In this document: piece by piece, positions 46,724-55,662 of the stretch | Position numbering within the stretch: the stretch's first letter is position 1 | How the letters are laid out: each line of letters starts with the position of its first letter | Source: RI-153 sp963721725 | GTDB lineage: Bacteria > Chloroflexota > Anaerolineae > Caldilineales > Caldilineaceae | Direction: 5' to 3' | Assembly: GCA_963721725.1 (NCBI GenBank) | Contig: CAVRLX010000009.1 | Location: 372,001 to 436,000, forward strand | DNA length: 64,000 nt | The notes under the pieces: generated by a model | Told to the model about the DNA's origin: nothing | What the model saw: only the letters and a program-made list of their open reading frames with translations | Database searches by the model: none | Program-made: the position numbers and the translations under genes

Positions 46724-47622
46724 ACGCCTTAGGCCAGTTCAGCCAGGAATCGGCGCGGCCTCTGCCGCGCGCCGATTTTCTGGCCCTGCTTGTGGGCACG
46801 ATGCTTGACCCCACGCTTTCTGTTGAGCGTTATCTTATGCACTTGGACGAACTTGCCTGTCAGGTGCGTCCCATCGTAGCAGGTCAACAAGGCGCAGACT
46901 TGCCCCAAGCGTTGCTCCAGGCGCTGGGTCAAGATCTGGGCTTCCGCGGCAACCTCGGCGATTATTACGACCCGGAGAACAGCTTTTTGCACCGCGTGAT
47001 CGACCGCCGCCTGGGGCTGCCGATTACGCTTAGCCTGCTCTATATGAGCATCGGCCAACGCCTCAACATCCCCCTCACGGGTATGGGCTTCCCCGGCCAT
47101 TTCATGCTCCGCTTCGCTGATGCCGAAGGTGACTTTCTGATTGATCCTTTTCACCAGCGTACTCTTTCCACTCGCGAAGGCGAAAGGTATCTCTCCACCC
47201 TCTTCCAAAGCCCCATCCATCTACAGACCTCCCTGTCGGCCTATCAAATGACGCCGTTCATGGTGCTGGCGCGGCTGCTCAACAATCTGCGGGTGCTCTA
47301 TATCACCCGCCAAGATTTTCGGCGCACGCTGGAAGTGTTGAATTTTATGGTGGTGGTGGCCCCCCAAGAGGCCGCACTCTGGCGTGAGCGAGGGCTGTTG
47401 CACTTCCAGGCACACGAACTGCTGGCAGCGGAGAGCGATCTGCGCCGCTTTTTCTATCAGACCCATCAACTGCACCACTTTATCGAGCAGCGACCGGTGG
47501 CAGGACTTCAACCGTTTGGCCCCGCCGTCGAAAATAGACCGTTTACCGAGCTGAACAGCGAAACACTGGAATTACTAAGCGTCATCGACCGCATTCGGCG
47601 CGATGTGGCCCGGCTCAATTAA
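46720..47622 (+). CDS. SirB1-family transglutaminase-like/TPR protein
   Basis: 300 residues. YYDPENSFLHRVIDRRLGLP followed by ITLSLLYMSIGQRLNIPLTG and GFPGHFMLRF is the SirB1 (transglutaminase-like) core. The usual catalytic Cys position is not evident while the GH(F) motif is kept, as in many SirB1 proteins. A TPR-like C-terminal part (RRTLEVLNFMVVVAPQEAAL WRERGLLHFQ) follows. The ATG overlaps the stop of the unknown gene upstream, indicating joint expression. Function is unproven. Confidence 0.82.
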   Translation: MNALGQFSQESARPLPRADFLALLVGTMLDPTLSVERYLMHLDELACQVRPIVAGQQGADLPQALLQALGQDLGFRGNLGDYYDPENSFLHRVIDRRLGLPITLSLLYMSIGQRLNIPLTGMGFPGHFMLRFADAEGDFLIDPFHQRTLSTREGERYLSTLFQSPIHLQTSLSAYQMTPFMVLARLLNNLRVLYITRQDFRRTLEVLNFMVVVAPQEAALWRERGLLHFQAHELLAAESDLRRFFYQTHQLHHFIEQRPVAGLQPFGPAVENRPFTELNSETLELLSVIDRIRRDVARLN

Positions 47623-47626
47623 CCTC

Positions 47627-47709
47627 AGGACTTACGCAGTTAACCCAGAAGTCGAACTTTTCCCAAAATTTCGACTTCTCCCGTCGCAATAGTCCGATGC
47701 GTAAGTCCT
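47627..47709. repeat. Family 2 nested-hairpin repeat (83 bp), copy 3
   Basis: Outer arms AGGACTTACGCA and TGCGTAAGTCCT (extended by TC/GA outside), inner hairpin AGAAGTCGAACTTTTC against its partner with one mismatch. It begins four bases after the SirB1 gene. Confidence 0.9.
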
Positions 47710-47754
47710 GAACCTGCTATCCTTTTTTCATCACGCTTCACATAGGATGTTTGC

Positions 47755-48432
47755 ATGAGAATCCCCCAAGATGCCAACCCGCTCTGGAAATTTCTCCACG
47801 GCGCGATCACCGTCGCCCGCCCCCTCATCGGGTCGATCCATGTGGAAGGGCAAGCGAATGTCCCCCGCACGGGCGGTGTGATCCTGGCCGCCAATCATCC
47901 GGGCGGGCTGGATGTCTTCGCACTAGGCTATGCCTCGCCGCGCCAGATCTATTACATGGCAAAGCAGGAACTCTTCAAAATTAACCCGTTACTTACACGC
48001 GGGCTATATGCCGTGGGGGCATTTCCTGTGCGGCGCGGCCATCAAGATGTAGGGGCCGTGGGGACGAGTATCCGCATTGTGCGCCAGGGCAAGGTGCTGG
48101 GCATGTTTATTGAAGGGACACGCAACCATGATCGGGGTCTGAGCCGCGGGCGCAACGGGGCCATACGTATCGCCCTGAAAACCGGCGCGCCCGTGGTTCC
48201 CGCCGCTTTAATCGGTATTACCGGCTTGAACCGTGACTGGCGCAACCTATTAAGACGTTCCTCAGTAACCGTGCGCTTTGGCGAACCGATCTCTTTCCCG
48301 CAGGATGAATCCGTGTCATCTGAGGTGCTACAGGCATATACCGACCAAGTGATGGAGGCGATTGCCGCACTTTTGCCGGTGGAACTGCGGGGCATTTATG
48401 CGGAGGGTACTCTACCGCCATCAACGCCATAG
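47755..48432 (+). CDS. plsC: 1-acyl-sn-glycerol-3-phosphate acyltransferase
   Basis: Membrane-associated acyltransferase of phospholipid synthesis, 225 residues. The HX4D catalytic motif is NHPGGLDVF. The phosphate-binding motif is FIEGTRNHDRGLSRGRNG, and the third block reads GAPVVPAALIG. ATG 47755 follows AGGATG. Its 3' end overlaps the convergent HutD-like gene by 12 bases. The specific acyl acceptor is inferred from the family only. Confidence 0.9.
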   Translation: MRIPQDANPLWKFLHGAITVARPLIGSIHVEGQANVPRTGGVILAANHPGGLDVFALGYASPRQIYYMAKQELFKINPLLTRGLYAVGAFPVRRGHQDVGAVGTSIRIVRQGKVLGMFIEGTRNHDRGLSRGRNGAIRIALKTGAPVVPAALIGITGLNRDWRNLLRRSSVTVRFGEPISFPQDESVSSEVLQAYTDQVMEAIAALLPVELRGIYAEGTLPPSTP

Positions 48433-49065
48433 ATCGGCCACCACGGCAATGGCTCCCCCACCGACTGCCGCAAAATTAGCCTGATTCGCGGCCAAGTGGG
48501 CGGCCTGTTGTGAGTGGAAGACATAAGCTTCGCCAGCCTGCAATGTCGCCAAACGTTGCCCGTCTATGCCAATCGCCACTTCTCCGCTTTGCACATAGAT
48601 CACCCGTATAACTTCCCCAGCCACAGACGGCTCCACAGGCACTTCGATAGCCTCGGCCTTTGGCCCAAGGTGCGTTATGTGGGCTGTCCCCTGCCAACCC
48701 TCGCGTAGGATGAGATTAAACGCGGTCACCATGCCCCCAATCGGCACGGCGTGTAATGGACGTGCGCCGTCAAACGTAATCTGGGCAAAGGTCGCCACTT
48801 GAATTTCTTCCACCGGTTCCTGAAAGTAGAGAGAGAGGCCATCCCCGGCAATGGGCAGATGCACACGCGTGTACCCCGGCATGTAGCTGTAATCCGCGGC
48901 ATGTTCAATTGTGGCAAGGTTCACCCAGACGTCATATTCGCCTATGTTCGTAGCTTGGGGCGGGTGCTGATAAAGCGTGCGCAAAGTGCCGCCGCGCCAT
49001 GTACCGCGCCGTTGGTCCGGCGCGGGGAGTTTGTAGCCAGGTTCATGAAATGAGAATTGAGTCAT
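48421..49065 (-). CDS. HutD/Ves-like cupin protein
   Basis: 214 residues of double beta-barrel type. VNLATIEHAADYSYMPGYTR followed by VHLPIAGDGLSLYF corresponds to the HutD opening (S-A-x-V … FS-x-F-x-G-x-x-R). VIYVQSGEVAIGIDGQRLAT LQAGEAYVF is a cupin strand set. HutD/Ves proteins have no settled activity. No histidine-utilisation genes are near. It lies 6 bases upstream of nothing on its strand and is preceded on the minus strand by the unknown gene 49071-49550. Confidence 0.65.
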   Translation of the reverse strand: MTQFSFHEPGYKLPAPDQRRGTWRGGTLRTLYQHPPQATNIGEYDVWVNLATIEHAADYSYMPGYTRVHLPIAGDGLSLYFQEPVEEIQVATFAQITFDGARPLHAVPIGGMVTAFNLILREGWQGTAHITHLGPKAEAIEVPVEPSVAGEVIRVIYVQSGEVAIGIDGQRLATLQAGEAYVFHSQQAAHLAANQANFAAVGGGAIAVVADLWR

Positions 49066-49070
49066 AATCG

Positions 49071-49550
49071 TTAGCGTTCGGGTACGCTGTCAACAATCAG
49101 TGTACGGGGGTCAATTTGGAATTGTTCGGTGAGGCGGTCAAGCTGGGCGAAAAATCCAGCTTTGTTAAGAGGCGCAAGGGTAACGCTTTCTTGGGTTTCA
49201 TGTCCATAGGCCAGCCACATCCACTGCTGATCATCGCATAAAATGGCTGCTTCGTGCCAACTTTGCAGCACATCAATGCTCAGGCTTGCCGCTTCAAACT
49301 TACCCGTGGGACGTGCCAAAGAGAGTGAACGCACAATGGGTGAAATGGCATCTTTCTCTACGCCTTGTGCCTGGAATAGAGACGCAAGATCGCTGGGTTC
49401 ACCTAGTTTAGCCAGGCGCAGGGCATGTTGAAATGGCTCTGCGGGAAATGTCCATGTTGTCTGCCCCAGAGGGTTTTTATTCATTTGAAAGGCTGGATAC
49501 AAGCGCTCTGCAACCTCTGTGGGAGAACCGAACGAGGTGAAGAGCATCAT
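49071..49550 (-). CDS. Protein of unknown function
   Basis: 159 residues from ATG 49550, chosen because AGGA lies 6 bases upstream and the longer frame runs inside the amidase gene in another frame. It is soluble, with segments MLFTSFGSPTEVAERLYPAF, ARPTGKFEAASLSIDVLQSW, HEAAILCDDQQWMWLAYGHE and LAPLNKAGFFAQLDRLTEQF. No motif is recognised. It starts 28 bases after the amidase stop on the same strand, so the two may be one transcript. Confidence 0.55.
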   Translation of the reverse strand: MMLFTSFGSPTEVAERLYPAFQMNKNPLGQTTWTFPAEPFQHALRLAKLGEPSDLASLFQAQGVEKDAISPIVRSLSLARPTGKFEAASLSIDVLQSWHEAAILCDDQQWMWLAYGHETQESVTLAPLNKAGFFAQLDRLTEQFQIDPRTLIVDSVPER

Positions 49551-49578
49551 TTTACATCCTGAGGTTGAGTCATGCTTG

Positions 49579-50964
49579 CTATAGCGCAGGCCGTTGCCAG
49601 CCGCCGAACGTCTGCTCAATATAGTGCGCTGCGGCCAGCGCCACATCTTCGCGCCAGGGCTGAGCGGTGATCTGCACGCCGATGGGCAATCCTTCGGGCG
49701 ACGTGCCCACACGCACCACCGCTGTCGGCCAGCCGGTCAGGTTAAAGGTCATGGTATAGGTGAAATCGAGAATGTGATCTTCCACCTCGCCCACGGGCAA
49801 AGCCGGCCCGGCGTTCACCGGCGAAATCAACAGATCATAGGGCTGGAACCAGTGCAGCGCTGCCGAGCGGAAGTTATCCACATTTTCTAAAAGGTGGGTC
49901 AATTCAATAGGGGAGAACGCTTGGGCCGTGTGAACAAAGCGCATCGAAGTCTCGTTTAGATCGGTTCCTGCTTGGGCCAAGGCGCGTTTCTCCCATTCAC
50001 TGCCTGTTGCGCGTAGTAGCCCGCGCAGCAGATCCCGACTCTGTTCCACGCCAGGCAGCTGCGATTCTTGCACATGACAGCCCGCCTCGGCCAGCGCGCC
50101 GACCACCCGTTCCACGGCGGCGACTGTCTCAGTGGTGGGGGAGGCCACGCCGTTATCGCTGAAAAAGGCCACACGCAGCCCAGACAGATTCACATCCCGA
50201 TAGTCGAGAAGCAGCATCGGCACAAGATAGGGGTCAATGCCGTCCGGCCCGGTGATAATGGACAGCACCAACGCCAGATCGGCCACGCTACGCGCCAGCG
50301 GTCCCACCTGGGTCAGCGCATCGGCCAGGCCGCCAAAGGGGACGGCGTGACCCGTGCGCGGCACGCGGCCTGTGGTGGGGCGGATGCCAGCAATGCCGCA
50401 AAAATGGGCGGGCAATCGGATACTGCCGCCGGTGTCTGTGCCCAAATCCACCGGGGAGCCGCCCGCTGCCACAATCGCCGCTGCGCCGCCGCTGCTGCCG
50501 CCCGACATGCGCTCGGTGTTGTACGGGTTGCGCGTCGCTCCAAAAATTGGGTTGTTGGCATAGAACGAAAGCGTGAACTCTGAGGTGTTGGTTTTGCCCA
50601 ACAGGATCGCCCCGGCAGCTTTCATGCGCGCCACCGCCGTGGCATCCTTTTGGGGGACAAACTGACGCCGTCCCGGTGTGCCCCACGTGCTGATCACGCC
50701 CGCTGTGTCGAAAGAATCTTTGATGGTCATGGGCACGCCGTGCAGCGGACCGACATCATCGCCGCGCTCTAAGGCTGCATCCGCCGCGGTGGCCTCTTCC
50801 AGCGCACTGTCGGCCAGCGTCACCACGGCGTTGATCTGCGGGTTCACGGTTTCAATGCGGCGCAGATGCGCCTCCACCACCTCTACCGAAGAGACCTTGC
50901 GGCTGCGAATGGCGTGGGCGATCTCGGTGAGAGGAGAGAAGAGCAGGGATTGGGGATTGGTCAT
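49579..50964 (-). CDS. Amidase-signature hydrolase
   Basis: 461-residue amidase of the GatA/AS family. The catalytic Lys is in PMTIKDSFDTAG. The two Ser are in MSGGSSGGAAAIVAAG and DTGGSIRLPAHFCGI. The overall plan follows GatA, but no gatB or gatC is adjacent and the C-terminal region (DFTYTMTFNLTGWPTAVVRV GTSPEGLPIGVQI) is typical of general amidases, so it is probably not the glutamyl-tRNA amidotransferase subunit. The substrate is unknown. Confidence 0.88.
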   Translation of the reverse strand: MTNPQSLLFSPLTEIAHAIRSRKVSSVEVVEAHLRRIETVNPQINAVVTLADSALEEATAADAALERGDDVGPLHGVPMTIKDSFDTAGVISTWGTPGRRQFVPQKDATAVARMKAAGAILLGKTNTSEFTLSFYANNPIFGATRNPYNTERMSGGSSGGAAAIVAAGGSPVDLGTDTGGSIRLPAHFCGIAGIRPTTGRVPRTGHAVPFGGLADALTQVGPLARSVADLALVLSIITGPDGIDPYLVPMLLLDYRDVNLSGLRVAFFSDNGVASPTTETVAAVERVVGALAEAGCHVQESQLPGVEQSRDLLRGLLRATGSEWEKRALAQAGTDLNETSMRFVHTAQAFSPIELTHLLENVDNFRSAALHWFQPYDLLISPVNAGPALPVGEVEDHILDFTYTMTFNLTGWPTAVVRVGTSPEGLPIGVQITAQPWREDVALAAAHYIEQTFGGWQRPAL

Positions 50965-51042
50965 TGTTAATTGTCTCTAGTCATTGGGCGATTGGACTGA
51001 TTGGGAGATTGGTTGGCTTCGTCTATGGTCTATCGTCTGCAG

Positions 51043-51801
51043 TCAACGGTTCATCCGCCATACACGCTGTGCGGTTCCGCCAAAGATGGCCTCTTGCTCG
51101 GCGGCGCTGAGGGCGGAGAAGTGGCGCATGGGGAAGCGCAGCGAACTTGCGTAACCTTCGCGGCTGCTGACAGGCGGCCAATCGCTGCCCCACATCATGC
51201 GCTGCGGCCCGAATGCCTCTAGCACCCAATCGGCAAAGGGCGGCACGTCCACGAAGGGGTGGGGCAGGTGGCAAAATTCGCCAAAGCCGGGCACTTTGAT
51301 GGTCAGATTGGCTTGGGCAGCCAGGGCCAGAATGGGCTTGAAGGTGGCGGCGTCCATGCCCGGTTTGGTCCCACCCAGGTGCTCAATCACGATTTGCAGA
51401 TCGGGAAAGGTGCGCACGACCTCGGCAAACTCGTCGCTCAACAGTGTTTCGGGGCTGCTGGGCGCGCTGACCACCAGATCGAGAGCGGCGGCAGTACGCC
51501 AATGGGCCAGCGGATCGTCCCCTGTGCCACGGAAGTTGGCGGGCAGGCGAATGCCGCCGATCCCGGCTTCGGACCAGCGCCGGATCTGGCTGCCATCGTC
51601 GTCGGCATCCACAATCATGGCCGCAGCAAACGTGTCGGGATGGGCCGCCAGCGTCTCCACAAGATAGGTATTGTCGCTGTTGCCCATGTATTGAATGAAG
51701 ACCGCGCCCGCCACGCCGCTCTGCTTCATGTGAAAGAGCAGCGTCTCCACCGGTTCATATTTGTGAATGCCCACGTGGCAGTGGGTGTCGATAATGTGCA
51801 T
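51043..51801 (-). CDS. Amidohydrolase-2 family metal hydrolase
   Basis: 252-residue TIM-barrel protein of the Amidohydro_2 type (decarboxylases and lactonases). The first metal motif is IIDTHCHVG. Further histidines are in QIVIEHLGG and FGEFCHLPHPF, and the last-strand Asp is in MMWGSDWPP. RBS AAGGAGCAATC precedes ATG 51801. It is preceded on the same strand by a TauE/SafE permease gene and followed by the amidase gene, so the three may handle one exogenous substrate; this is inference. Confidence 0.85.
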   Translation of the reverse strand: MHIIDTHCHVGIHKYEPVETLLFHMKQSGVAGAVFIQYMGNSDNTYLVETLAAHPDTFAAAMIVDADDDGSQIRRWSEAGIGGIRLPANFRGTGDDPLAHWRTAAALDLVVSAPSSPETLLSDEFAEVVRTFPDLQIVIEHLGGTKPGMDAATFKPILALAAQANLTIKVPGFGEFCHLPHPFVDVPPFADWVLEAFGPQRMMWGSDWPPVSSREGYASSLRFPMRHFSALSAAEQEAIFGGTAQRVWRMNR

Positions 51802-51866
51802 GATTGCTCCTTGAACTATTGCATATTACGTACTGCGTATTCTGAGACACGCAATGCGCAATCCGA

Positions 51867-52610
51867 TCACCGAAAGATCAACAGCAGCGCCGAAATCACC
51901 AACAACACCAAAATCACCCGATCAAATGTGGCTTTGTTGATGCGTACTGAGAGCCAGCGCCCCAGCAACACGCCCACGGGGATCAGCGGCAAGAGCCAGA
52001 GCATCTCAAGCAATTGCTCCACGTGCAGAATGCCCGCATAGAGATAATAGGGCACTTTGAGCCAGTTGAGCAGAAAAAAGTAGAACGCTGTGGTGGCGAC
52101 AAAGGCACGCGGCGACATCTCTTGTAACAGCAGGTAAATGGCAATGGGCGGCCCGCCGGTGTGCGCCAATGTAGACGTGAAGCCTGCCACGGCCCCCGCC
52201 ACCATGCCGTGCCAATTGCGAGGTTGATAGGTCATGGATTGTTGAATGCGCTTTTCGCTGAGCTTATAGAGCACAAAGAGCAGCACGAAGATCGCCAGCC
52301 CAATGCGCAGGGTGTCGCCGGAGATGCTAGCAATCAGCGCCGTGCCCAGAGTGATGCCGATGAGCGAAGCAGGGACCAATAGCCAGATCATGCGCATGTC
52401 CCAGCGCCGCCAATGCGCGGCCACGGCGAAGACGTCTGTGATCATCAACAGCGGCAGCAGCAGCCCAATCGCCTGTTGCGGCGGCAATACCAGGGCCATC
52501 AACGGCGTGGCGATGCCGCCTGCTGCTCCGCCCAAGCCACCCTTGGAGAGACCGATCAAAATGAGAACAAGGCCAGTGATCAGGTAAAACGAGAGATCGT
52601 CGGGTAGCAT
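51867..52610 (-). CDS. TauE/SafE-family membrane permease
   Basis: 247 residues from ATG 52610 (GTG 52649 possible). Seven to eight TM segments; repeat motifs LIGLSKGGLGGAAGGIATPL and AGAVAGFTSTLAHTGGPPIA are the two TauE half-repeats. The family exports or imports organosulfonates, sulfite or other small anions. It is divergent from the sulfotransferase-like gene on the plus strand. The substrate is not indicated by any sulfur gene except that neighbour. Confidence 0.85.
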   Translation of the reverse strand: MLPDDLSFYLITGLVLILIGLSKGGLGGAAGGIATPLMALVLPPQQAIGLLLPLLMITDVFAVAAHWRRWDMRMIWLLVPASLIGITLGTALIASISGDTLRIGLAIFVLLFVLYKLSEKRIQQSMTYQPRNWHGMVAGAVAGFTSTLAHTGGPPIAIYLLLQEMSPRAFVATTAFYFFLLNWLKVPYYLYAGILHVEQLLEMLWLLPLIPVGVLLGRWLSVRINKATFDRVILVLLVISALLLIFR

Positions 52611-52912
52611 GGGGTCCCATTCTGGTGGGGTGAAAAAGACAGCCCACACAGTGTAGCACCATCAAGATGATCTACAAGTTTGGGCGCGTGGGAATAGAAC
52701 GCCGATGGGGCAGATTGAGCGGACTTTCGCGGCTCTGCTCTGGATTTATTGGTGTAGATTTGCGTCATCTGTATGGCGTTTTGTTGGCTATAAAAATCCG
52801 TGAAGATCCGCCCGATCTGCTTAATCCGCTTCCATTTCTGGATCTGCTTGGCAATTATCCCGGTGTGCGGCAAAATACAGGGATCAATGCCAACTCGCTG
52901 GGAGACAAACGA

Positions 52913-53648
52913 ATGAGCAATCCGATTCGTATCGCCATGTGGTCAGGACCACGCAACATCTCCACGGCGATGATGCGCGCCTGGGAAAACCGCTCTGATA
53001 CCATCGTCGTCGATGAGCCGCTCTATGCCCACTATCTCTTCGCCACGGGCATGGATCATCCCGTCAGCGCCGAGATCATCGCCCACGATGAAACGGATTG
53101 GCGCGTTGTGGTGCAGCATCTCTGTGCAGATCGGCTGCCACCTGGCAAAGAGATCTACTATCAGAAGCACATGACCCATCACATTTTGGCGACGATGGAT
53201 CTAGACTGGACCGACCGGCTGCTCAACTGCTTTCTGATCCGTGAGCCGCGTGAGGTGATCACCTCGTATATCAAAATCCGCCCCGATGTCACGCTGGAAG
53301 ATATCGGCTTTAGCCAACAGCGGCGTATCTTTGATCATGTGCGCGCCCAGACCGGCGAGATCCCGCCAGTGATTGATACCCGCGATGTCTTGGAAGATCC
53401 GCGGCGCGTGCTGGGGCTGCTCTGTGATCGCATTGGCGTGCCTTTTGACGAGCAGATGTTGCACTGGCCGCCCGGTCCCCGCCACAGCGACGGCATCTGG
53501 GCACCCCATTGGTACAGCGCGGTGTGGGCTTCCACCGGCTTTGAACCCTATCGCCCCAAGGCCGCAACAAGTGCCGGACCATTTACAAGATTTATTGGCT
53601 GAAGCCAATGAACTTTATGGCGAACTATACGCCCACCGCTTACATTAA
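52913..53648 (+). CDS. Sulfotransferase-like protein, frame broken once near the 3' end
   Basis: About 244 residues from ATG 52913 (GGGAGA upstream). The P-loop-like 5'-phosphosulfate region is AMWSGPRNISTAMMRAWENR. VVDEPLYAHYLF, YYQKHMTHHIL and LIREPREVITSYIKIRP (3'-phosphate motif position) follow. The raw frame ends at 53602 as GPFTRFIG, but removing one A at about 53566 restores AAQVPDHLQDLLAEANELYG ending AHRLH at 53648. This type of sulfotransferase-like protein commonly lies next to, or is fused with, branched-chain aminotransferases, as here. True sulfotransfer activity is uncertain. Confidence 0.78.
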
Positions 53649-53714
53649 AAAAGGTGAACCTCACTTCACTACTGCGGTCTGCCGTCTGCGGTCCGCGGTC
53701 ACAAGGAAACTGCC

Positions 53715-54614
53715 ATGCTCCAAGCCTACGACGAACGCAACCGCGACCTCATGGTCAATATCAACGGCAACCTTGTACATCGTGACAAGGCCGGGATCAG
53801 CCCGTTTGATTCCGCTGTGCAAAATGGCGACGCCGTGTGGGAAGGGCTGCGCCTTTACAACGGGCGCATCTTCAAACTCATCGAGCACCTCAACCGGCTG
53901 CGCACCGGCGCGCGTACGTTGGCCTATGCCCACATTCCCAGCCACGAGACCATCATCGACGAAGTGCGCCGCACGCTGCACGCCAACAACATGACCGACA
54001 ATGTACACGTGCGTTTAACCCTGAGCCGCGGCGTCAAGTATACCAGCGGCATGGACCCGCGCCTCAACACCGCTGGCAGCACCTTGATCATCCTGGCCGA
54101 ACACAAGCCGCCCGTCTATGACAAAGGCGGCATCCGTCTGATCACCTCGGGCATTCGGCGCATCCCGCCCGAGGCGCTGGATCAGAAGATCCACTCGTGT
54201 AACATGATCAACTCGATTCTCGCCAAACTCCAGGCCAACGCCGCCGGGGTGGATGACGCCCTGATGCTGGATACGCGCGGCTTTGTGGCCGAGACCAACG
54301 CCACCCATCTTTTTATCGTGGAAAACGGCGTGGTCATGACGTCGTACCCCTACGCCTGCCCCGAAGGCATCACCCGCGCCACGGTGCTGGATCTGTGCGT
54401 CGCGCACGCTATCCCCCACGCCGTCAAGGAGATCTGCTTGACTGAAGTCTACCGCGCCGACGAAGTTTTCTGTACGGGAACCATGGGCGAGTTAGCCCCC
54501 GTCATCGAACTGGATGGCCGCATCATCGGCGACGGCGGAATGGGGACGCTGACAGCACGCCTGAGCGCGCTCTACAAGGAACTCACGGCGACAAGCGGCG
54601 TGCAGGTAATTTAA
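53715..54614 (+). CDS. Class IV aminotransferase, branched-chain type
   Basis: 299-residue PLP enzyme of fold type IV. VWEGLRLYNGRIFKLIEHLN RL is the family opening. The PLP lysine is in LDQKIHSCNMINSILAKLQA, and FVAETNATHLFIV and EVFCTGTMGELAPV are the phosphate and substrate loops. It resembles IlvE most, though D-amino-acid aminotransferase is a close alternative. RBS AAGGAAA precedes ATG 53715, 66 bases after the sulfotransferase-like gene. Confidence 0.88.
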   Translation: MLQAYDERNRDLMVNINGNLVHRDKAGISPFDSAVQNGDAVWEGLRLYNGRIFKLIEHLNRLRTGARTLAYAHIPSHETIIDEVRRTLHANNMTDNVHVRLTLSRGVKYTSGMDPRLNTAGSTLIILAEHKPPVYDKGGIRLITSGIRRIPPEALDQKIHSCNMINSILAKLQANAAGVDDALMLDTRGFVAETNATHLFIVENGVVMTSYPYACPEGITRATVLDLCVAHAIPHAVKEICLTEVYRADEVFCTGTMGELAPVIELDGRIIGDGGMGTLTARLSALYKELTATSGVQVI

Positions 54615-54729
54615 CGCAGAGGCGCACAGAGAGAAATTTACATGCACAAGACATCCGTGTTGTTGCAGTCACTGGGGGGGTGATCTCAAATCCATTGGGC
54701 GTGATTCCATCAATAGACAAAGTAAACAC

Positions 54730-54771
54730 AAAAGGGCCGCTCATTTCTTATGGAAAGAGCGGCCCTTTTTT
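54730..54771. terminator. Bidirectional terminator after the aminotransferase
   Basis: AAAAGGGCCGCTC pairs with GAGCGGCCCTTTT with flanking A and T tracts, between convergent genes. Confidence 0.9.
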
Positions 54772-54792
54772 ATTTGCTTTTCAATTCATCGC

Positions 54793-55023
54793 TCAGGCTG
54801 CAAAGCGGCGGGCATAATCCACCACCGCATGGCCTTTGGTCAAACCTCGGGGCCTGGGCAGACGTAACTCGTCGGCCACATCGGGGCAGCAAACCCACAG
54901 CCACGAGATCGCTTCCTGTTGTAACACAGGATCTTGAGACTGGCGGGCGTCGGCAATCGCTTGTTGAAGCATTCCGTCCATCGTGTATAACCTATCTATG
55001 CGGTTAATTGTAAAATTGCCCAT
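54793..55023 (-). CDS. Small protein of unknown function downstream of ssb
   Basis: 76 residues from ATG 55023; the frame continues upstream to 55104 but across the hairpin at 55070-55110, so the shorter start is preferred. Sequence features: MGNFTINRIDRLYTMDGMLQ, then EAISWLWVCCPDVADELRLP with a Cys pair, and a basic end. It is the last gene of the ssb/rad52 block. Not recognised. Confidence 0.45.
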   Translation of the reverse strand: MGNFTINRIDRLYTMDGMLQQAIADARQSQDPVLQQEAISWLWVCCPDVADELRLPRPRGLTKGHAVVDYARRFAA

Positions 55024-55069
55024 AGAAATTTCACCACTTGTAAAATTTTGCGGTACGAGCCGTATTGCA

Positions 55070-55110
55070 GATTCCGTGCTGCGCGAAACGCAGACACGCA
55101 GCACGGAATC
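55070..55110 (-). terminator. Hairpin downstream of ssb
   Basis: GATTCCGTGCTGCG pairs perfectly with CGCAGCACGGAATC, 30 bases past the ssb stop on the minus strand. It lacks a T tract and could be an attenuator or processing site. Confidence 0.65.
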
Positions 55111-55140
55111 CGGTATTGTTAGCCACTCACTCGTTTAAAA

Positions 55141-55536
55141 TTAGAAGGGAATCTCGGCCCCGGCCATGGCAAACGCGCCTTCTTCCTCGCTGCCACGCTC
55201 GTGGGGAACATTGCCCCCCATGAACTTGATCAAGCGGGCGGTCACTTCAATTGTAGCGGCCGGCACACCCTCGCGGTTCATATAGGTGCTGGCCTCTTCC
55301 ACCTCGCCCACCACCAACACCCGGCTCCCTTTGTGCAAATAGCGGGCCACGGTCTCGGCTTGGCGCTGCCACACCGTCACGCGGAACCACGTGGTCTTTT
55401 CAGCCTGTTCGCCATCCCGATTGGTCCACTGCCGGTTAATCGCCAGCGAGAAGTTACACACAGGGATGCCGCTAGGGGTGCTGCGCAGTTCCGGGTCGTT
55501 GCCCAAATTGCCAATCAACGTAATTTGCTGGTACAT
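55141..55536 (-). CDS. ssb: Single-stranded DNA-binding protein
   Basis: 131 residues with an OB fold: MYQQITLIGNLGNDPELRST, then WFRVTVWQRQAETVARYLHK and SRVLVVGEVEEASTYMNREG. It ends AEIPF, a variant of the DDDIPF tail through which SSB recruits partners. It lacks the usual long Gly-rich linker. The gene follows a Rad52-family gene rather than rpsF or rpsR, suggesting a specialised or mobile-element-derived SSB rather than the housekeeping copy. Confidence 0.92.
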   Translation of the reverse strand: MYQQITLIGNLGNDPELRSTPSGIPVCNFSLAINRQWTNRDGEQAEKTTWFRVTVWQRQAETVARYLHKGSRVLVVGEVEEASTYMNREGVPAATIEVTARLIKFMGGNVPHERGSEEEGAFAMAGAEIPF

Positions 55537-55662
55537 GGTTTGTATCTCCGTTTCTGTAAAAAGTCATTCGCATTTGTCTAAAAGTCTCGCAATCACGGAA
55601 AGGTGGGGATCCAGTGTGGTAGTTTCGACAGGCTCAACCAGCCACACCGGCTCCCCTATCGC

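Noticed and set aside
52667..52912. N-terminal extension of the sulfotransferase-like protein
   Set aside because: The P-loop homology begins at ATG 52913, which has its own ribosome site; the upstream 82 codons lack similarity and lie in the divergent spacer.
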